Below are positions 44,732 to 54,973 of a stretch of DNA of 64,000 nt, in pieces (the stretch's first letter is position 1; the number at the start of each line of letters is the position of its first letter). This DNA is from Thioflexithrix psekupsensis (GTDB taxonomy: Bacteria; Pseudomonadota; Gammaproteobacteria; Beggiatoales; Beggiatoaceae), in the NCBI RefSeq assembly GCF_002149925.1, contig NZ_MSLT01000012.1, forward strand, positions 186,001 to 250,000, read 5' to 3'. The notes under the pieces were generated by a model that was given only the letters and a program-made list of their open reading frames with translations, did no database searches and was not told the origin of the DNA. The translations under genes were made by a program, and so were the position numbers.

Positions 44732-46525
44732 TTAAGCTAATTTAAAACGCTGTACTTGAGTATGAGTTTCTCTAATGACATCGGCTAATTTTAGCATGGT
44801 AGCACTAATCTCTTCAGCGGCTGCCGCATTTTCTTGACCGCCTGATTGAATTTTGCTCACTTGTTCTGAAATCCATTCAATCGAGGCAGATTGTTGGGTG
44901 ATTGCGCTGGAAATAAATTCGACCGCACTGCCACTTTCCTGCGCCGCTTTGGCAATGTCTTCAACGGCGATTCTCGTTTGTTGTGCGGTATTAACACTTA
45001 ACGTAACGCTTTGTGAGGAACTGGTAATTAGCGTGCCAATGTCACGCGCTGAAAGAGAAGCCTCTTCTGCCAACTTGCCGATTTGTTGCGCGACAAAACC
45101 AAACCCTAAACCATGCTCCCCAGCACGTACCGCTTCTAAACCCGCATTGAGTGAAAGTAAATGGGTTTTATCAGCAATACGATTGATTTTAGTGGTAATT
45201 TGCTCAATGCGTTTATACTCTTCTGAAATTTGTTCAATAATTTCAATGAGTTTGATAAGTTGATCTCGGCCGCTGGCGGCCAATTCTGCCGTCGCAGAAG
45301 CCAATTTCCCACTCTTTGTCGTATTTTCAGCAACTTGACCAATAGCGGCTGAACTTTGAACGACCGCAGTAGCCACTTCATCTAACGCAGCCATCTGTTG
45401 GGAAGATTGGCTTGAAACATGTTCAGCAGCCGCGAGTGTTTGGACAGAAGCGGAGGCAATGTGTTCGGTGTTGCTCACGACGACAGTTAAAATCTCTTTC
45501 ATCTGTTTAAGAGATTGATTGGTGTTTGTTTTTAATGAAGCAAACTCGCCTTGATAGCTCCCTTCAACATGATGCGTCAAATCACCCACAGACATATTTT
45601 TGGTGACTTCTCCCAGTTCTGTGAGTAAGGTAATGAGTGAGTCTAAGCTGCGATTGACATTGGCTTTTAAAGCGCGTAAATCTCCTTCATAAGCCCCGTC
45701 AATTCTTTTGTTAAGATTACCTAAAGCCAATTGCTGCATGACTTCAGCCACTTCTGTCAACGGTTTACTTAAAACATCTAATAATTGGTTCATGCCAACA
45801 ATAAGTGTCCCAAACTCACCCGGATGGCGAGTGGCATCTACTCGCGTTGATAAAGCCCCTTGTTGAGCAGCACTGATCAATTCTGAAGAATCTTTAATTA
45901 GCGCATTTAGAATTTGGGTAATGTCTCCTATGGCTTTGGCAATGTAACCCACTTCATCATACCGATCATAATATTCTTTGGTAATGACGACATTGCCATC
46001 TGCAACTTGTCTCACAATAGCGGTCAGTCGATTGAGTGGAGAAGAAACAATTTTTTCAAACCAAATCATGAGTAATATGGCTAATACAAAGACGCAAGCA
46101 CTGGTGCCAACCAGCATGGAGAAACTCAATTCATAGATGCTATCACCTTCATGACTTGCCTCTCTAGCACCTGCGTTATTAAAGTCAACTAATTTCAATA
46201 AATTAATAGACATGTCGTTAAATAATACATCTGCCCGATCCAATGCCCGCTCTAACTGAGTAGCCATTGTTGCATTTTCTTGTGCGTCAGTCGTTGTAGA
46301 AGTTTTTTTAGCTTTTTGTTCTGCAAGCAAAATGACCTTTTCAACAGCGGTTAAGTATTCGTTGTACAATTTGGAAAATTCTTGTTGGATAACCCGTTCT
46401 TCTTCGGTATCAACGGTGGGTTCATATTTTCCCAATTGTTCAGCAATAAAGTTACGTTGAGTTTGAATGGCTTTTTCTTGTTTCATCGCCTCATTTGAGT
46501 CTGTTGCGGCAATGAATCTGAACAA
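44732..46525 (-). pseudogene. Methyl-accepting chemotaxis protein, 3' part (interrupted by MITE copy 2)
   Basis: C-terminal portion of a chemoreceptor: second 4HB sensor half, a transmembrane helix, HAMP (VSSPLNRLTAIVRQVADGN), further HAMP-like repeats (DLRALKANVNRSLDSL), and the signalling tip (IADKTHLLSLNAGLEAVRAGE). Reading upstream past the ATG at 46525, the frame stays open as far as the element border (EKTWLPAVIAINAANT), so this is not a whole gene. Joined to the 5' part without the element (193 bp with one TA), it gives an 898-residue receptor. As it stands the fragment lacks its first helix and half the sensor. Confidence 0.85.
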
Positions 46526-46599
46526 AGCAGTATGTAAATCGCTAGTGCCAGTATTTGCTGCGTTAATTGCGATGACAGCAGGTAGCCAAGTTTTTTCTA

Positions 46600-46790
46600 T
46601 ACCAAAAAGATAGGGTTCGTAGAATCCTTATTTTGTCAGAATCAGAATTTACAGACACAAGAATTTTCAAAATTTATTCTTGCAAGTCATTTATTTTAAA
46701 CATGTTTTTTATTATTTAATTCTGAAAATCCTAAAATTCTGTAAATTCTGATTCTGACAGAAAAATTTTATGAATGACTTAATTTTGGTA
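46600..46790 (+). mobile_element. MITE-like element, copy 2 (191 bp) inside the MCP gene
   Basis: TA duplication at 46598-46599 and 46791-46792. The 22-bp perfect inverted repeat is at 46634-46655 and 46738-46759. Insertion plus duplication is 193 bp, which is 1 modulo 3 and matches the frame difference between the two receptor fragments. Confidence 0.92.
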
Positions 46791-47621
46791 TATCTCCGTT
46801 GATTTTTGGTTGATTAAATTCATGCGATTCAAGGATAACGCAGTAAATATTATAAATAAAACAGATAATCCTAGAAAAGCAAAACGTAATTTACCTTTAA
46901 TAGTGATACGATTAATAAAACTGGCTGCGGCTTTTTCGGCATCCTGTGCATCAAACTGAGCTTCATTCGCAATACGAGACGACCACCCTTCTATTAACAG
47001 CATGAAAATGAAAAGAATAAGGGCAACAACGATATTAATGGCAACCAGCATCGTTTTCACTTGTGCAAAAATTTCGTCACCACCCCGACTGGTTTTTTCG
47101 CCACCTTCTTGGTTTAATTGGACTAATTTTTGAAGTTCGATTTGCAGTGAATTAAATAAAATACTACTCTTTCTCAACTGCTTAGTTGCTTCTTCTTTTT
47201 GGTTTCTTTTTGAGTAGTCCAATGCTTCTTGGCTTGCTCGAAAATACTCTTCGTGTTTTTCAAGCGTATTTTGGTAAATTTTCAATTCATTGTCTGAGGA
47301 AATCAATGCTTGATATTCCTGCTTTAATGAAGAAAGTTCTCGCATGATACGCTCAATATCTTTCTCTTGTTGTGCGATTTCTTCTGGAACGAGAGACAAG
47401 ACATGTAACAACTCAGCCATTCGATAATCGCTGATTTTTGCCGCAATGGCGTTAATTCGTACAATGCTGGGTAACCAATTAGTTTCCATTTCAGTGGACT
47501 TTTGGTTAAGTACAAACATACGGTTATAAGAGAATATACTCACCATGATAAACAAGGCGATAATACCTAAAAAGGCCAAACGTATTTTAATAAGCGTCGC
47601 AGCAGACTGCATGATAATCAT
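46779..47621 (-). pseudogene. Methyl-accepting chemotaxis protein, 5' part (interrupted by MITE copy 2)
   Basis: N-terminal portion: transmembrane helix (LIKIRLAFLGIIALFIMVSI), a complete four-helix-bundle sensor (MFVLNQKSTEMETNWLPSI start), a second helix, then a new start of the same module (KLRFAFLGLSVLFIIFTALSL, MNLINQKSTEI) before the element. The stop (IYQN-TAA) is inside the element. The receptor thus had two tandem 4HB sensors, an uncommon layout. The CheW-like gene ends 10 bp upstream. Confidence 0.85.
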
Positions 47622-47631
47622 TCTCCGTTAT

Positions 47632-47928
47632 TTAATCAGAAGTTTCACTTGAAAAATGTACCCATTTTGTTAAAGAGGATACTAAGGCTCGTTTTATCTT
47701 CCATGGAAAGTCAACGAAATCGAGATCAGGTTTCACACGCAATACCCATTTATTTTCTATCGTACAAAAAGCTGCGGCATCGAAAAGTAAATTAGCCATA
47801 GCGGGCATAAAAATAAGCGGATGCCATTGATTGTCAGCTAAGGTAGGCTGCAATTCAGCACGATGGACTGCAATTAATACATAACCACATTTAAAAGAAA
47901 GTAATAATACCAAAATTAAGTCATTCAT
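47632..47928 (-). pseudogene. CheW-like protein, 3' part (interrupted by MITE copy 3)
   Basis: The apparent ATG lies inside the element; the native part begins at LLLSFKCGYVLIAVHRAEL and supplies the C-terminal part of the third CheW-like domain plus a tail. It is in frame with the 5' part once 193 bp (element plus one AA/TT) is removed, giving DSYLLLSFKC at the joint and a 490-residue protein. Confidence 0.8.
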
Positions 47929-48098
47929 AAAATTTTTCTGTCAGAATCAGAATTTACAGAATTTTAGGATTTTCAGAATTAAAAAATAAAAAATCTGTTT
48001 AAAATAAACGATTTGCAAGAATAAATTTTGAAAATTCTTGTGTCTGTAAATTCTGATTCTGACAAAATAAGGATTCTACGAACCCTATCTTTTTGGTA
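47908..48098 (-). mobile_element. MITE-like element, copy 3 (191 bp), inverted, inside the CheW-like gene
   Basis: Opposite orientation to copies 1, 2 and 4. The flanking 2-bp duplication is AA (47906-47907 and 48099-48100), not TA. The sequence is almost identical to copy 2, only 1.1 kb away. Confidence 0.92.
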
Positions 48099-49297
48099 AA
48101 GTAACTATCAGCGGTTTTCGTATGATCTTGTTGTTCAAAAAATATCGTACAATCAATAACAGGTATTTTATTTTTAATATTTTTTTTGGTGAGTGTGTGA
48201 TCGTCCAATTCTGCTTTTTCTACGTCCGTTAATATCAACTCCTCTTTTTCCGCGCTGCTTAAAATGCGATCAACCATAACCAAAGGTAAAACACAAATCA
48301 CGTCACCGCATTGAATACGGACACCTTCACTACTCAATTTGGTGGCTAACTGTGGTAAATTGTCCCAACGAGATTGTGGATTGACCAAGGATAACGTAGA
48401 GTAGGTTTCTGGTTTGGCGAAGAATTCTCTGGCGTTGACGACTTCAATAATTTCTCCATTTTCAGTCAAATGCCATAAACTTTTTTGACCTGTAGGGGAA
48501 GTGGTCAAATGAAACTGATTTACTTTTTCTAAACGCGACACATGCTCTACAGCCAACACTGAAGGTTCATCTAAACCTCGTATTAAAATAGCTTGGCCTT
48601 CTTGATGATCCGTTTTTATACCCAATAAAGTGGCTAAAGAACGCGCAGGTAATAACACATCCTCAATACGAACTGCCCAATCCGCATCAGTATCAAATTT
48701 TCGCACAGCAAATAACTCATCAATTCCTTCAATGCGATCCACACTATCTGCCAATAAACCGATGGTATGATGGTTAGAAGAAACGAGTAGAATATAATTA
48801 TTAAGGTTAAGATTACTTTGTAATTGAGAAAGTGTAGCAATATCTTCTTTTTGTGGTGGAATATAAGCCGTATCGTAACTTTTTATCCAAGGAAATATTT
48901 CATCAAATTTAAGTAATGGTATTTGAGAATCGGCATCAACTTTATTATCTCCGTCTTGAAAATGTATAAATCCAAGCACCTCATCTACCCGCAACGCCAA
49001 GTAGCCAGATGTGAGTTTAACGATGACCACTTTACCTTCGTTTTTACCCTCGAATCCCAACACTTGCGCCAAATTAAATTGTATTAATGGCAAATGATTA
49101 AACTGAATTAATCCTTCAATGGGCGGGGAAGTGAGAGGCAATGCTGTCAACGTACTGGCATGATCAACATACTGTACTTGTTCCAATGGAATTCCAAAAG
49201 TAATATTATTAACCACAACAGGCAAGATAGGTTCTGTTCTTTCTACAGTAGAAGGCAGTGCCAAATGCCACTGTGAGGCTTGCTCTTTATAAGTCAT
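47999..49297 (-). pseudogene. Multi-domain CheW-like protein, 5' part (interrupted by MITE copy 3)
   Basis: N-terminal 400 or so residues of a protein with repeated CheW-like folds: first at about 25-130 (LPVVVNNITFGIPLEQVQYVD), second at about 165-290 (YILLVSSNHHTIGLLADSV), and a third starting near 310 (VRIQCGDVICVLPLVMVDRI) and broken by the element after DSYF. The last residues before the stop are element-derived. CheW proteins link receptors to CheA; here it heads an operon with an MCP and an MscS-like channel, while no CheA is in the window. Confidence 0.8.
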
Positions 49298-49472
49298 TTA
49301 AATATACCTTAATGATTTTTGGTATAGAATCTCTATTTCTTTCGCAGTATTTACTATAATGGAGAACTAGATTTATAGCAAGTCTACATTCATCAAAATA
49401 AAAAACTCAAGAAATATGTCTGCTACATCTCTCCCGCATAAATGTCATCAATCCGCTTGAAAATAAAAATTA

Positions 49473-49500
49473 TTTAAAAACACTTTAGTACTGCTATAAT
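49473..49500 (+). promoter_or_regulatory. Candidate promoter of the NAD-GDH gene
   Basis: TTTAAA and a perfect TATAAT with 16-bp spacing, about 50 bp before the ATG. Confidence 0.4.
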
Positions 49501-49551
49501 GAAAAGTTTTATTAAGTACCTAAACGAAAATAATCCAAAGGAGCGACATCA

Positions 49552-52500
49552 ATGTCATTAAGCACAGACGATAAAGTCAAAGAATTGCTATCACAATTAA
49601 TTACTTTAATTCAAAACAATTTTCCTGAGATAGAAGCCGAGCAAATTACAGGATTTGCGCGGCTATTTTTTCATTATGTGGCCGCAGAAGATATTTTAGA
49701 ACGGGACAATGCCACTGACCTTTACGGGGCAGTGATTAGTTATTGGAATTTTTGTCGTCAATTTGATGCCCAAAGCCATAAAATTCGCGTTTATAATCCG
49801 CAATTTGAACAAGACGGCTGGCAATCGCCACACACGATTATTAGCTTAATGGTGCAGGATATGCCGTTTTTAGTCGATTCTATTCGCATGGCGATTAATC
49901 GGCTGGGTTTTACCATGTATTTAATTATTCATCCTGTGGTGCAAGTGCGGCGGAATGATAAAGGTTATTTAATAGAATTATGTGGCGCGGAAGATCAGGA
50001 TTATGATGCGAATCAACTCACTGATTTATCTCATGAAGCGATTATTCATGTTGAAATCGATCACCAAACCGAAGCCGCACAATTAACGGCGATTGTTCAT
50101 GAAATTGAAACCACTTTAGCCGATTTAAAAATAGCGGTTTCTGATTGGCAGGCCATGCGCGAGCAATTGCGCACGATTTTACATGAATTAAAACGCAATC
50201 CACCTGTTATTGTCGAGCAGCAAAATATTCATGAAATTTATGAATTTTTGCATTGGTTATCGGATAATCATTTTACTTTTTTAGGTTATCGTGAATATCG
50301 TTTAACACAAAATGAAGACGGTGAAGATCAATTAATGATTGTGGCGAATAGTGGCTTAGGAATTTTGCGTAAAAACAGTGAAGCGCGTCCTTCTACGGGC
50401 TTTATGCAATTGCCTAAAACATTGCGCCAATTAGCCTATCAACCGCAATTATTATTGCTCACCAAAGCCACCACGCGATCTATTATTCACCGTCCCAGTT
50501 ACATGGATTATGTGGGGATTCGTTTATTTGACGATAACGGACAAGTCATTGGTGAGAAACGCTTTTTAGGACTTTATACTTCGGTGGTTTATCATTGCAG
50601 CACGCGGCAAATTCCCGTGGTGCGGCAAAAAGTCATGAATGTGTTTAATAAAACAGGTTATCGCCACCAAACGCATCGCGGTAAAACCCTATTAAATATT
50701 TTAGAAACTTATCCACGAGATGAGCTGTTTCAAATCAGTGAAAATGATTTATTAAAAACGGTTTTAGGCATTTTACAATTACAAGAACGGCAGCGCATTC
50801 GTTTATTTGTGCGGCCAGATACTTATGGGCGTTTTGTTTCCTGTATTGTTTTCGTGCCGCGGGATCGTTATGACAGCCAAATTCGTAAAGCCATGCAACA
50901 AAAATTGATGACGGTTTTTCATGGTGATAATGTTGAATTTAATGTGCTGTTATCGGAATCAGTATTGGCACAAGTGCATTTTGTGATTCATACCACAAAT
51001 GGAAATCTTTATTCTGATTATGATATTAAGCAATTAGAAAAGGAATTGTTTTTAATCACCAGAACGTGGAAAGATGATTTATTTGATGCCCTCATCGAAT
51101 ATCGTGGAGAAGAGCAAGGAACGCGCTTATTTCGCGCTTATGAAGACGCATTTCCTGTGGCATATTGTGAGGATTTTAACGCCCGTTATGCGGTTTATGA
51201 CATTGAACGCATGGAAACTTTATCCGCACAACGTGATTTAAATCTCAGTTTATACCGTCCCATTACCACCTTAGATAATTCGTTGCGTTTAAAAACATTC
51301 CACGCGCATTCTCACTTATCTTTATCCGAAGTTTTGCCGATGTTAGAAAATATGGGCGTGCGGGTATTAAGCGAACGCAGTTATCATATTCAAGCCAAAA
51401 ATCGCGCCTGCGTATGGATACAAGAATTCGGTTTATTACACGATGAAAAACGCGAATTAGATATTAAACAATTACAAGAAGATTTCCATGCGTTATTTTT
51501 ACGGGTGTGGCAACGGCAAATTGAAAATGACGGTTTTAATCGCTTGGTGCTGCGTGGGCGCATGAAATGGCGGGAAATTGTGGTGTTTCGCGCTTATTAT
51601 CGTTATTTAAAACAAACTGGGTTTAATTTCAGTCAAGTTTATATCGAACAAGCCCTAGCCAATCACCCGAATATTGCGCGTCTTTTACTTGATATTTTCC
51701 ATATTCGTTGTAATCCTGATAAAACAGTCGATAAAGAAACTCGCGCCCAAGTTTTAAATACATTAGTAGAGCGAATGCGCGAATTATTAGATACAGTGAG
51801 CAGTTTAGATGAAGACCGCATTTTGCAGCGTTTTTATGCGTTAATGATGGCCACATTACGCACAAATTATTTTCAAAAAAATAAAGAAAACGAATTTAAA
51901 CCTTATTTATCTTTTAAATTTGATCCCGCTAAAGTGCCTGATTTACCTGAACCGCGGCCGATGTTTGAAATTTTTGTTTATTCTCCGCGAATGGAAGGGG
52001 TGCATTTGCGGGGAGGAAAAGTGGCGCGGGGAGGATTGCGTTGGTCGGATCGTTATGAGGATTTTCGCACGGAAGTATTGGGCTTAGTCAAGGCGCAAAG
52101 AGTGAAAAATGCGGTGATTGTGCCTGTGGGTTCTAAAGGTGGATTTGTGGCGAAACAATTGCCGAATGAAAGCACTAAAGAAGCCATGCAACAAGAAGCG
52201 ATTGCTTGCTATGAAACATTTATTTCTGGCTTATTGGATTTAACCGATAATTTAGTGAATGATCAGCTTATTGCGCCACCTGATTTAATTCGTGATGACG
52301 ATGATGATCCTTATTTGGTTGTGGCAGCGGATAAAGGCACGGCCAGTTTTTCTGACATCGCCAATCGCGTGGCGCAGCAGTATCAATTTTGGTTGGGAGA
52401 TGCTTTTGCCTCTGGCGGATCAGCGGGTTACGATCATAAAAAAATGGGCATTACGGCACGCGGCGCGTGGGAATCGGTTAAGCGACATTTCCGAGAATTG

Positions 52501-54417
52501 AATAAAAACATTCAAACAGAAGATTTTACCGTCATTGGAATTGGCGATATGTCGGGTGATGTTTTTGGTAATGGTTTATTATTATCACATCATATTCAAT
52601 TAATTGCCGCATTTAATCATCAACATATTTTCTTAGACCCTAATCCTGATCCTGAAATTTCTTTTAAAGAACGACAACGTTTATTTCATTTACCGCGCTC
52701 TACTTGGGATGATTATGATAAAACGCGGCTGTCTAAAGGCGGCGGTATTTATAGTCGTCAAAGTAAGTCGATTGTTCTCTCTCCCGAAGCGCGAGAAACT
52801 TTGGATATTAAAGCCATTGCATTGACTCCGAATGAATTAATTAAAGCGATATTAGGCGCGCCTGTGGATTTATTATGGAATGGCGGTATTGGCACTTATG
52901 TCAAAGCGCGCCACGAATCGCATCAAGACGTTGGCGACCGTGCCAACGACGGTTTGCGCGTCAATGGCGGTGAATTGCGCTGTCGCGTGGTGGCAGAGGG
53001 CGGAAATTTAGGCTTTACCCAATTGGGACGCATCGAATTCGCACTGGCCGGCGGACGCATTAACACCGATGCAGTGGACAATTCGGGCGGAGTCGATTGC
53101 TCAGATCATGAAGTCAATATTAAAATTTTGTTTAATGGCGTATTAAATCACGGCGATTTAACGTTAAAACAACGCGATGAATTATTAGCCGAAATGACGC
53201 AAGATGTGGCACATTTGGTCATTCGTAATAATTATTTGCAAACGCAAGCGGTGAGTCTGTCTCATTTTATTGCGCCACAATTATTAGATGTGAATGCCCG
53301 TTTAATTAAAAAATTAGAGCAAAAGGGGCAATTGGTACGCGAATTGGAATTTTTACCCAGCGAAAAAGCTTTGACGGAACGGCGGGCTTTGCAATGTGGT
53401 TTAACGCGCCCTGAAATTTGTGTGTTATTGGCTTATAGTAAAATTGATTTGTACGATCAATTAATTGCTTCGGAATTGCCTGATTCGCCTGAATTAACGC
53501 CTTTATTAACGGATTATTTCCCGCCGCTATTGTCGCAACGTTTTCCTGAAGCCATGTTGCAACATCGATTGCGCCGCGAAATTATTGCCACTGAATTAAC
53601 CAATAGAATCGTGAATTATGCGGGCAGTCCTTTTGTGTTTTTATTGCAAGAAGAAATGGGCTGTCATGCTGCGGAAATTGCGCGGCATTTTATGGCCGCG
53701 TGGGATATTTTTGACATGAGTCAATTATGGTCGGATATTGAGGCATTAGACAATCAAATTCCTGCCGAATTGCAACTGACATTGTTGTTAGAATGCCGCA
53801 AGTTAATTGAACGCACAACCCGCTGGTTATTGCGTAATCGTCGTCAATCCAGCATTAAAGATAATATTGCGACGTTAAAAGCAGGCGTGCAGCAATTAGC
53901 GCATGAATTATGGCAATTATTAGAGCCTAATTATCGCCAATTATTAACGGAAAAAATGCAGCAATGGACAGCACAACATGTGCCTGCGGCTTTGGCGCAG
54001 CGGGTGGTGGGATTGGCCTCTTGGGTGTCTGCTTTGGATATTGTGGAAGTGGCCAGTTGTGCAAATGTTCCTTTATTTCAAGTGGCTACGGTGCATTTTC
54101 ATTTGGGAACACAGTTAAAATTGCATTGGCTGCGCGATCAAATTGGAGAATTGCCACGTGATGATCGTTGGACGGCATTATCGCGTGCCGCATTGCGGGA
54201 TGAATTGTATCGAATTCATCGGGAATTAACGGTGAATTTATTGCAACAATTTGCCGATTCCAATACGGACATTCCGCAATGGATTGAGCAATGGACTATC
54301 GCCCATCAAATCCCTTTGATTCGCGTCACAGAAATCCTCACTGATTTAAGCCGAATTGAAAAACCCAATTCCGCGATGCTTTCTGTGGCATTGCGGGAAA
54401 TTCGAGGAATTTTGTGA
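49552..54417 (+). CDS. gdhB: Large NAD-specific glutamate dehydrogenase (180 kDa class)
   Basis: A 1621-residue enzyme converting glutamate to 2-oxoglutarate and ammonia. The length is right for the GDH-180 class. A long N-terminal regulatory region has ACT-like parts (residues about 1-700). The catalytic core, with RGGLRWSDRYEDFRTEVLGL, the lysine segment PVGSKGGFVAKQ, and the Rossmann part with GIGDMSGDVFGNG and NGGIGTYVKA, lies at about 800-1200, followed by a C-terminal domain. GGAG before the ATG. Single-gene unit diverging from the CheW-like gene. Confidence 0.95.
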   Translation: MSLSTDDKVKELLSQLITLIQNNFPEIEAEQITGFARLFFHYVAAEDILERDNATDLYGAVISYWNFCRQFDAQSHKIRVYNPQFEQDGWQSPHTIISLMVQDMPFLVDSIRMAINRLGFTMYLIIHPVVQVRRNDKGYLIELCGAEDQDYDANQLTDLSHEAIIHVEIDHQTEAAQLTAIVHEIETTLADLKIAVSDWQAMREQLRTILHELKRNPPVIVEQQNIHEIYEFLHWLSDNHFTFLGYREYRLTQNEDGEDQLMIVANSGLGILRKNSEARPSTGFMQLPKTLRQLAYQPQLLLLTKATTRSIIHRPSYMDYVGIRLFDDNGQVIGEKRFLGLYTSVVYHCSTRQIPVVRQKVMNVFNKTGYRHQTHRGKTLLNILETYPRDELFQISENDLLKTVLGILQLQERQRIRLFVRPDTYGRFVSCIVFVPRDRYDSQIRKAMQQKLMTVFHGDNVEFNVLLSESVLAQVHFVIHTTNGNLYSDYDIKQLEKELFLITRTWKDDLFDALIEYRGEEQGTRLFRAYEDAFPVAYCEDFNARYAVYDIERMETLSAQRDLNLSLYRPITTLDNSLRLKTFHAHSHLSLSEVLPMLENMGVRVLSERSYHIQAKNRACVWIQEFGLLHDEKRELDIKQLQEDFHALFLRVWQRQIENDGFNRLVLRGRMKWREIVVFRAYYRYLKQTGFNFSQVYIEQALANHPNIARLLLDIFHIRCNPDKTVDKETRAQVLNTLVERMRELLDTVSSLDEDRILQRFYALMMATLRTNYFQKNKENEFKPYLSFKFDPAKVPDLPEPRPMFEIFVYSPRMEGVHLRGGKVARGGLRWSDRYEDFRTEVLGLVKAQRVKNAVIVPVGSKGGFVAKQLPNESTKEAMQQEAIACYETFISGLLDLTDNLVNDQLIAPPDLIRDDDDDPYLVVAADKGTASFSDIANRVAQQYQFWLGDAFASGGSAGYDHKKMGITARGAWESVKRHFRELNKNIQTEDFTVIGIGDMSGDVFGNGLLLSHHIQLIAAFNHQHIFLDPNPDPEISFKERQRLFHLPRSTWDDYDKTRLSKGGGIYSRQSKSIVLSPEARETLDIKAIALTPNELIKAILGAPVDLLWNGGIGTYVKARHESHQDVGDRANDGLRVNGGELRCRVVAEGGNLGFTQLGRIEFALAGGRINTDAVDNSGGVDCSDHEVNIKILFNGVLNHGDLTLKQRDELLAEMTQDVAHLVIRNNYLQTQAVSLSHFIAPQLLDVNARLIKKLEQKGQLVRELEFLPSEKALTERRALQCGLTRPEICVLLAYSKIDLYDQLIASELPDSPELTPLLTDYFPPLLSQRFPEAMLQHRLRREIIATELTNRIVNYAGSPFVFLLQEEMGCHAAEIARHFMAAWDIFDMSQLWSDIEALDNQIPAELQLTLLLECRKLIERTTRWLLRNRRQSSIKDNIATLKAGVQQLAHELWQLLEPNYRQLLTEKMQQWTAQHVPAALAQRVVGLASWVSALDIVEVASCANVPLFQVATVHFHLGTQLKLHWLRDQIGELPRDDRWTALSRAALRDELYRIHRELTVNLLQQFADSNTDIPQWIEQWTIAHQIPLIRVTEILTDLSRIEKPNSAMLSVALREIRGIL

Positions 54418-54469
54418 GGGATTAATTAGGCGATAATCAGTTTTTTTCTTTGGCGCAAAACAGTCTTAT

Positions 54470-54892
54470 TTAATTTGAATGATTCGCCATAATATCGGCT
54501 ACTATATAAGGGCAAGAATAACTAAAATCACCTGCAATTTGGGTTAATTGCTGTTCGGTTAATGGAAATTGAGAACGGTAAAAATTTCCCATTTGTTCGC
54601 ATAATTGCTCACGTTGTTGATTGGCTTTATGAATATAAGGCAACATGACCGGATCATGTTGATATTTCTCCATATAGCGCGTTAAAGGATCAATTTCTTC
54701 TCGCACAATAGGACTGTTTAATAAAAATAAATCTCGACGATCACTTTGCAGGTGTAACGAATTCAAATGACTGGTTGAATGAGGAATATTTAATAACGCC
54801 ACCTGAATTGGAAGGTCTTTTGGTGTTTGTTGGCAGGCAAATAATCCCGTTATCGCTAAGAAAATACTGGCGGTTTTTAAATAATAACACAT
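54470..54892 (-). CDS. Hypothetical lipoprotein
   Basis: A 140-residue protein with a signal peptide and a lipobox-like GLFAC (Cys at about residue 20). The rest is helical with no known motif. Placed between gdhB and hom on the minus strand. Role unknown. Confidence 0.55.
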   Translation of the reverse strand: MCYYLKTASIFLAITGLFACQQTPKDLPIQVALLNIPHSTSHLNSLHLQSDRRDLFLLNSPIVREEIDPLTRYMEKYQHDPVMLPYIHKANQQREQLCEQMGNFYRSQFPLTEQQLTQIAGDFSYSCPYIVADIMANHSN

Positions 54893-54973
54893 CTCTATTT
54901 CCCCATTTTTTTCATTACTCTGCGGGATAAATTCTCCCGAATAAAAGAATTTATCCCAATAAAAATAATCTGT

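Noticed and set aside
44732-46525. Reading this frame as a complete short MCP starting at the Met at 46525
   Set aside because: The frame continues upstream with matching homology to the first sensor module and joins the 5' part when the element is removed.
47632-47928. A separate 98-residue gene
   Set aside because: Its ATG and first codons are element sequence; the rest is the end of the CheW-like gene.
49306-49335. Another MITE end (TATACC to GGTATA)
   Set aside because: Only a few bases match and no internal family sequence is present.
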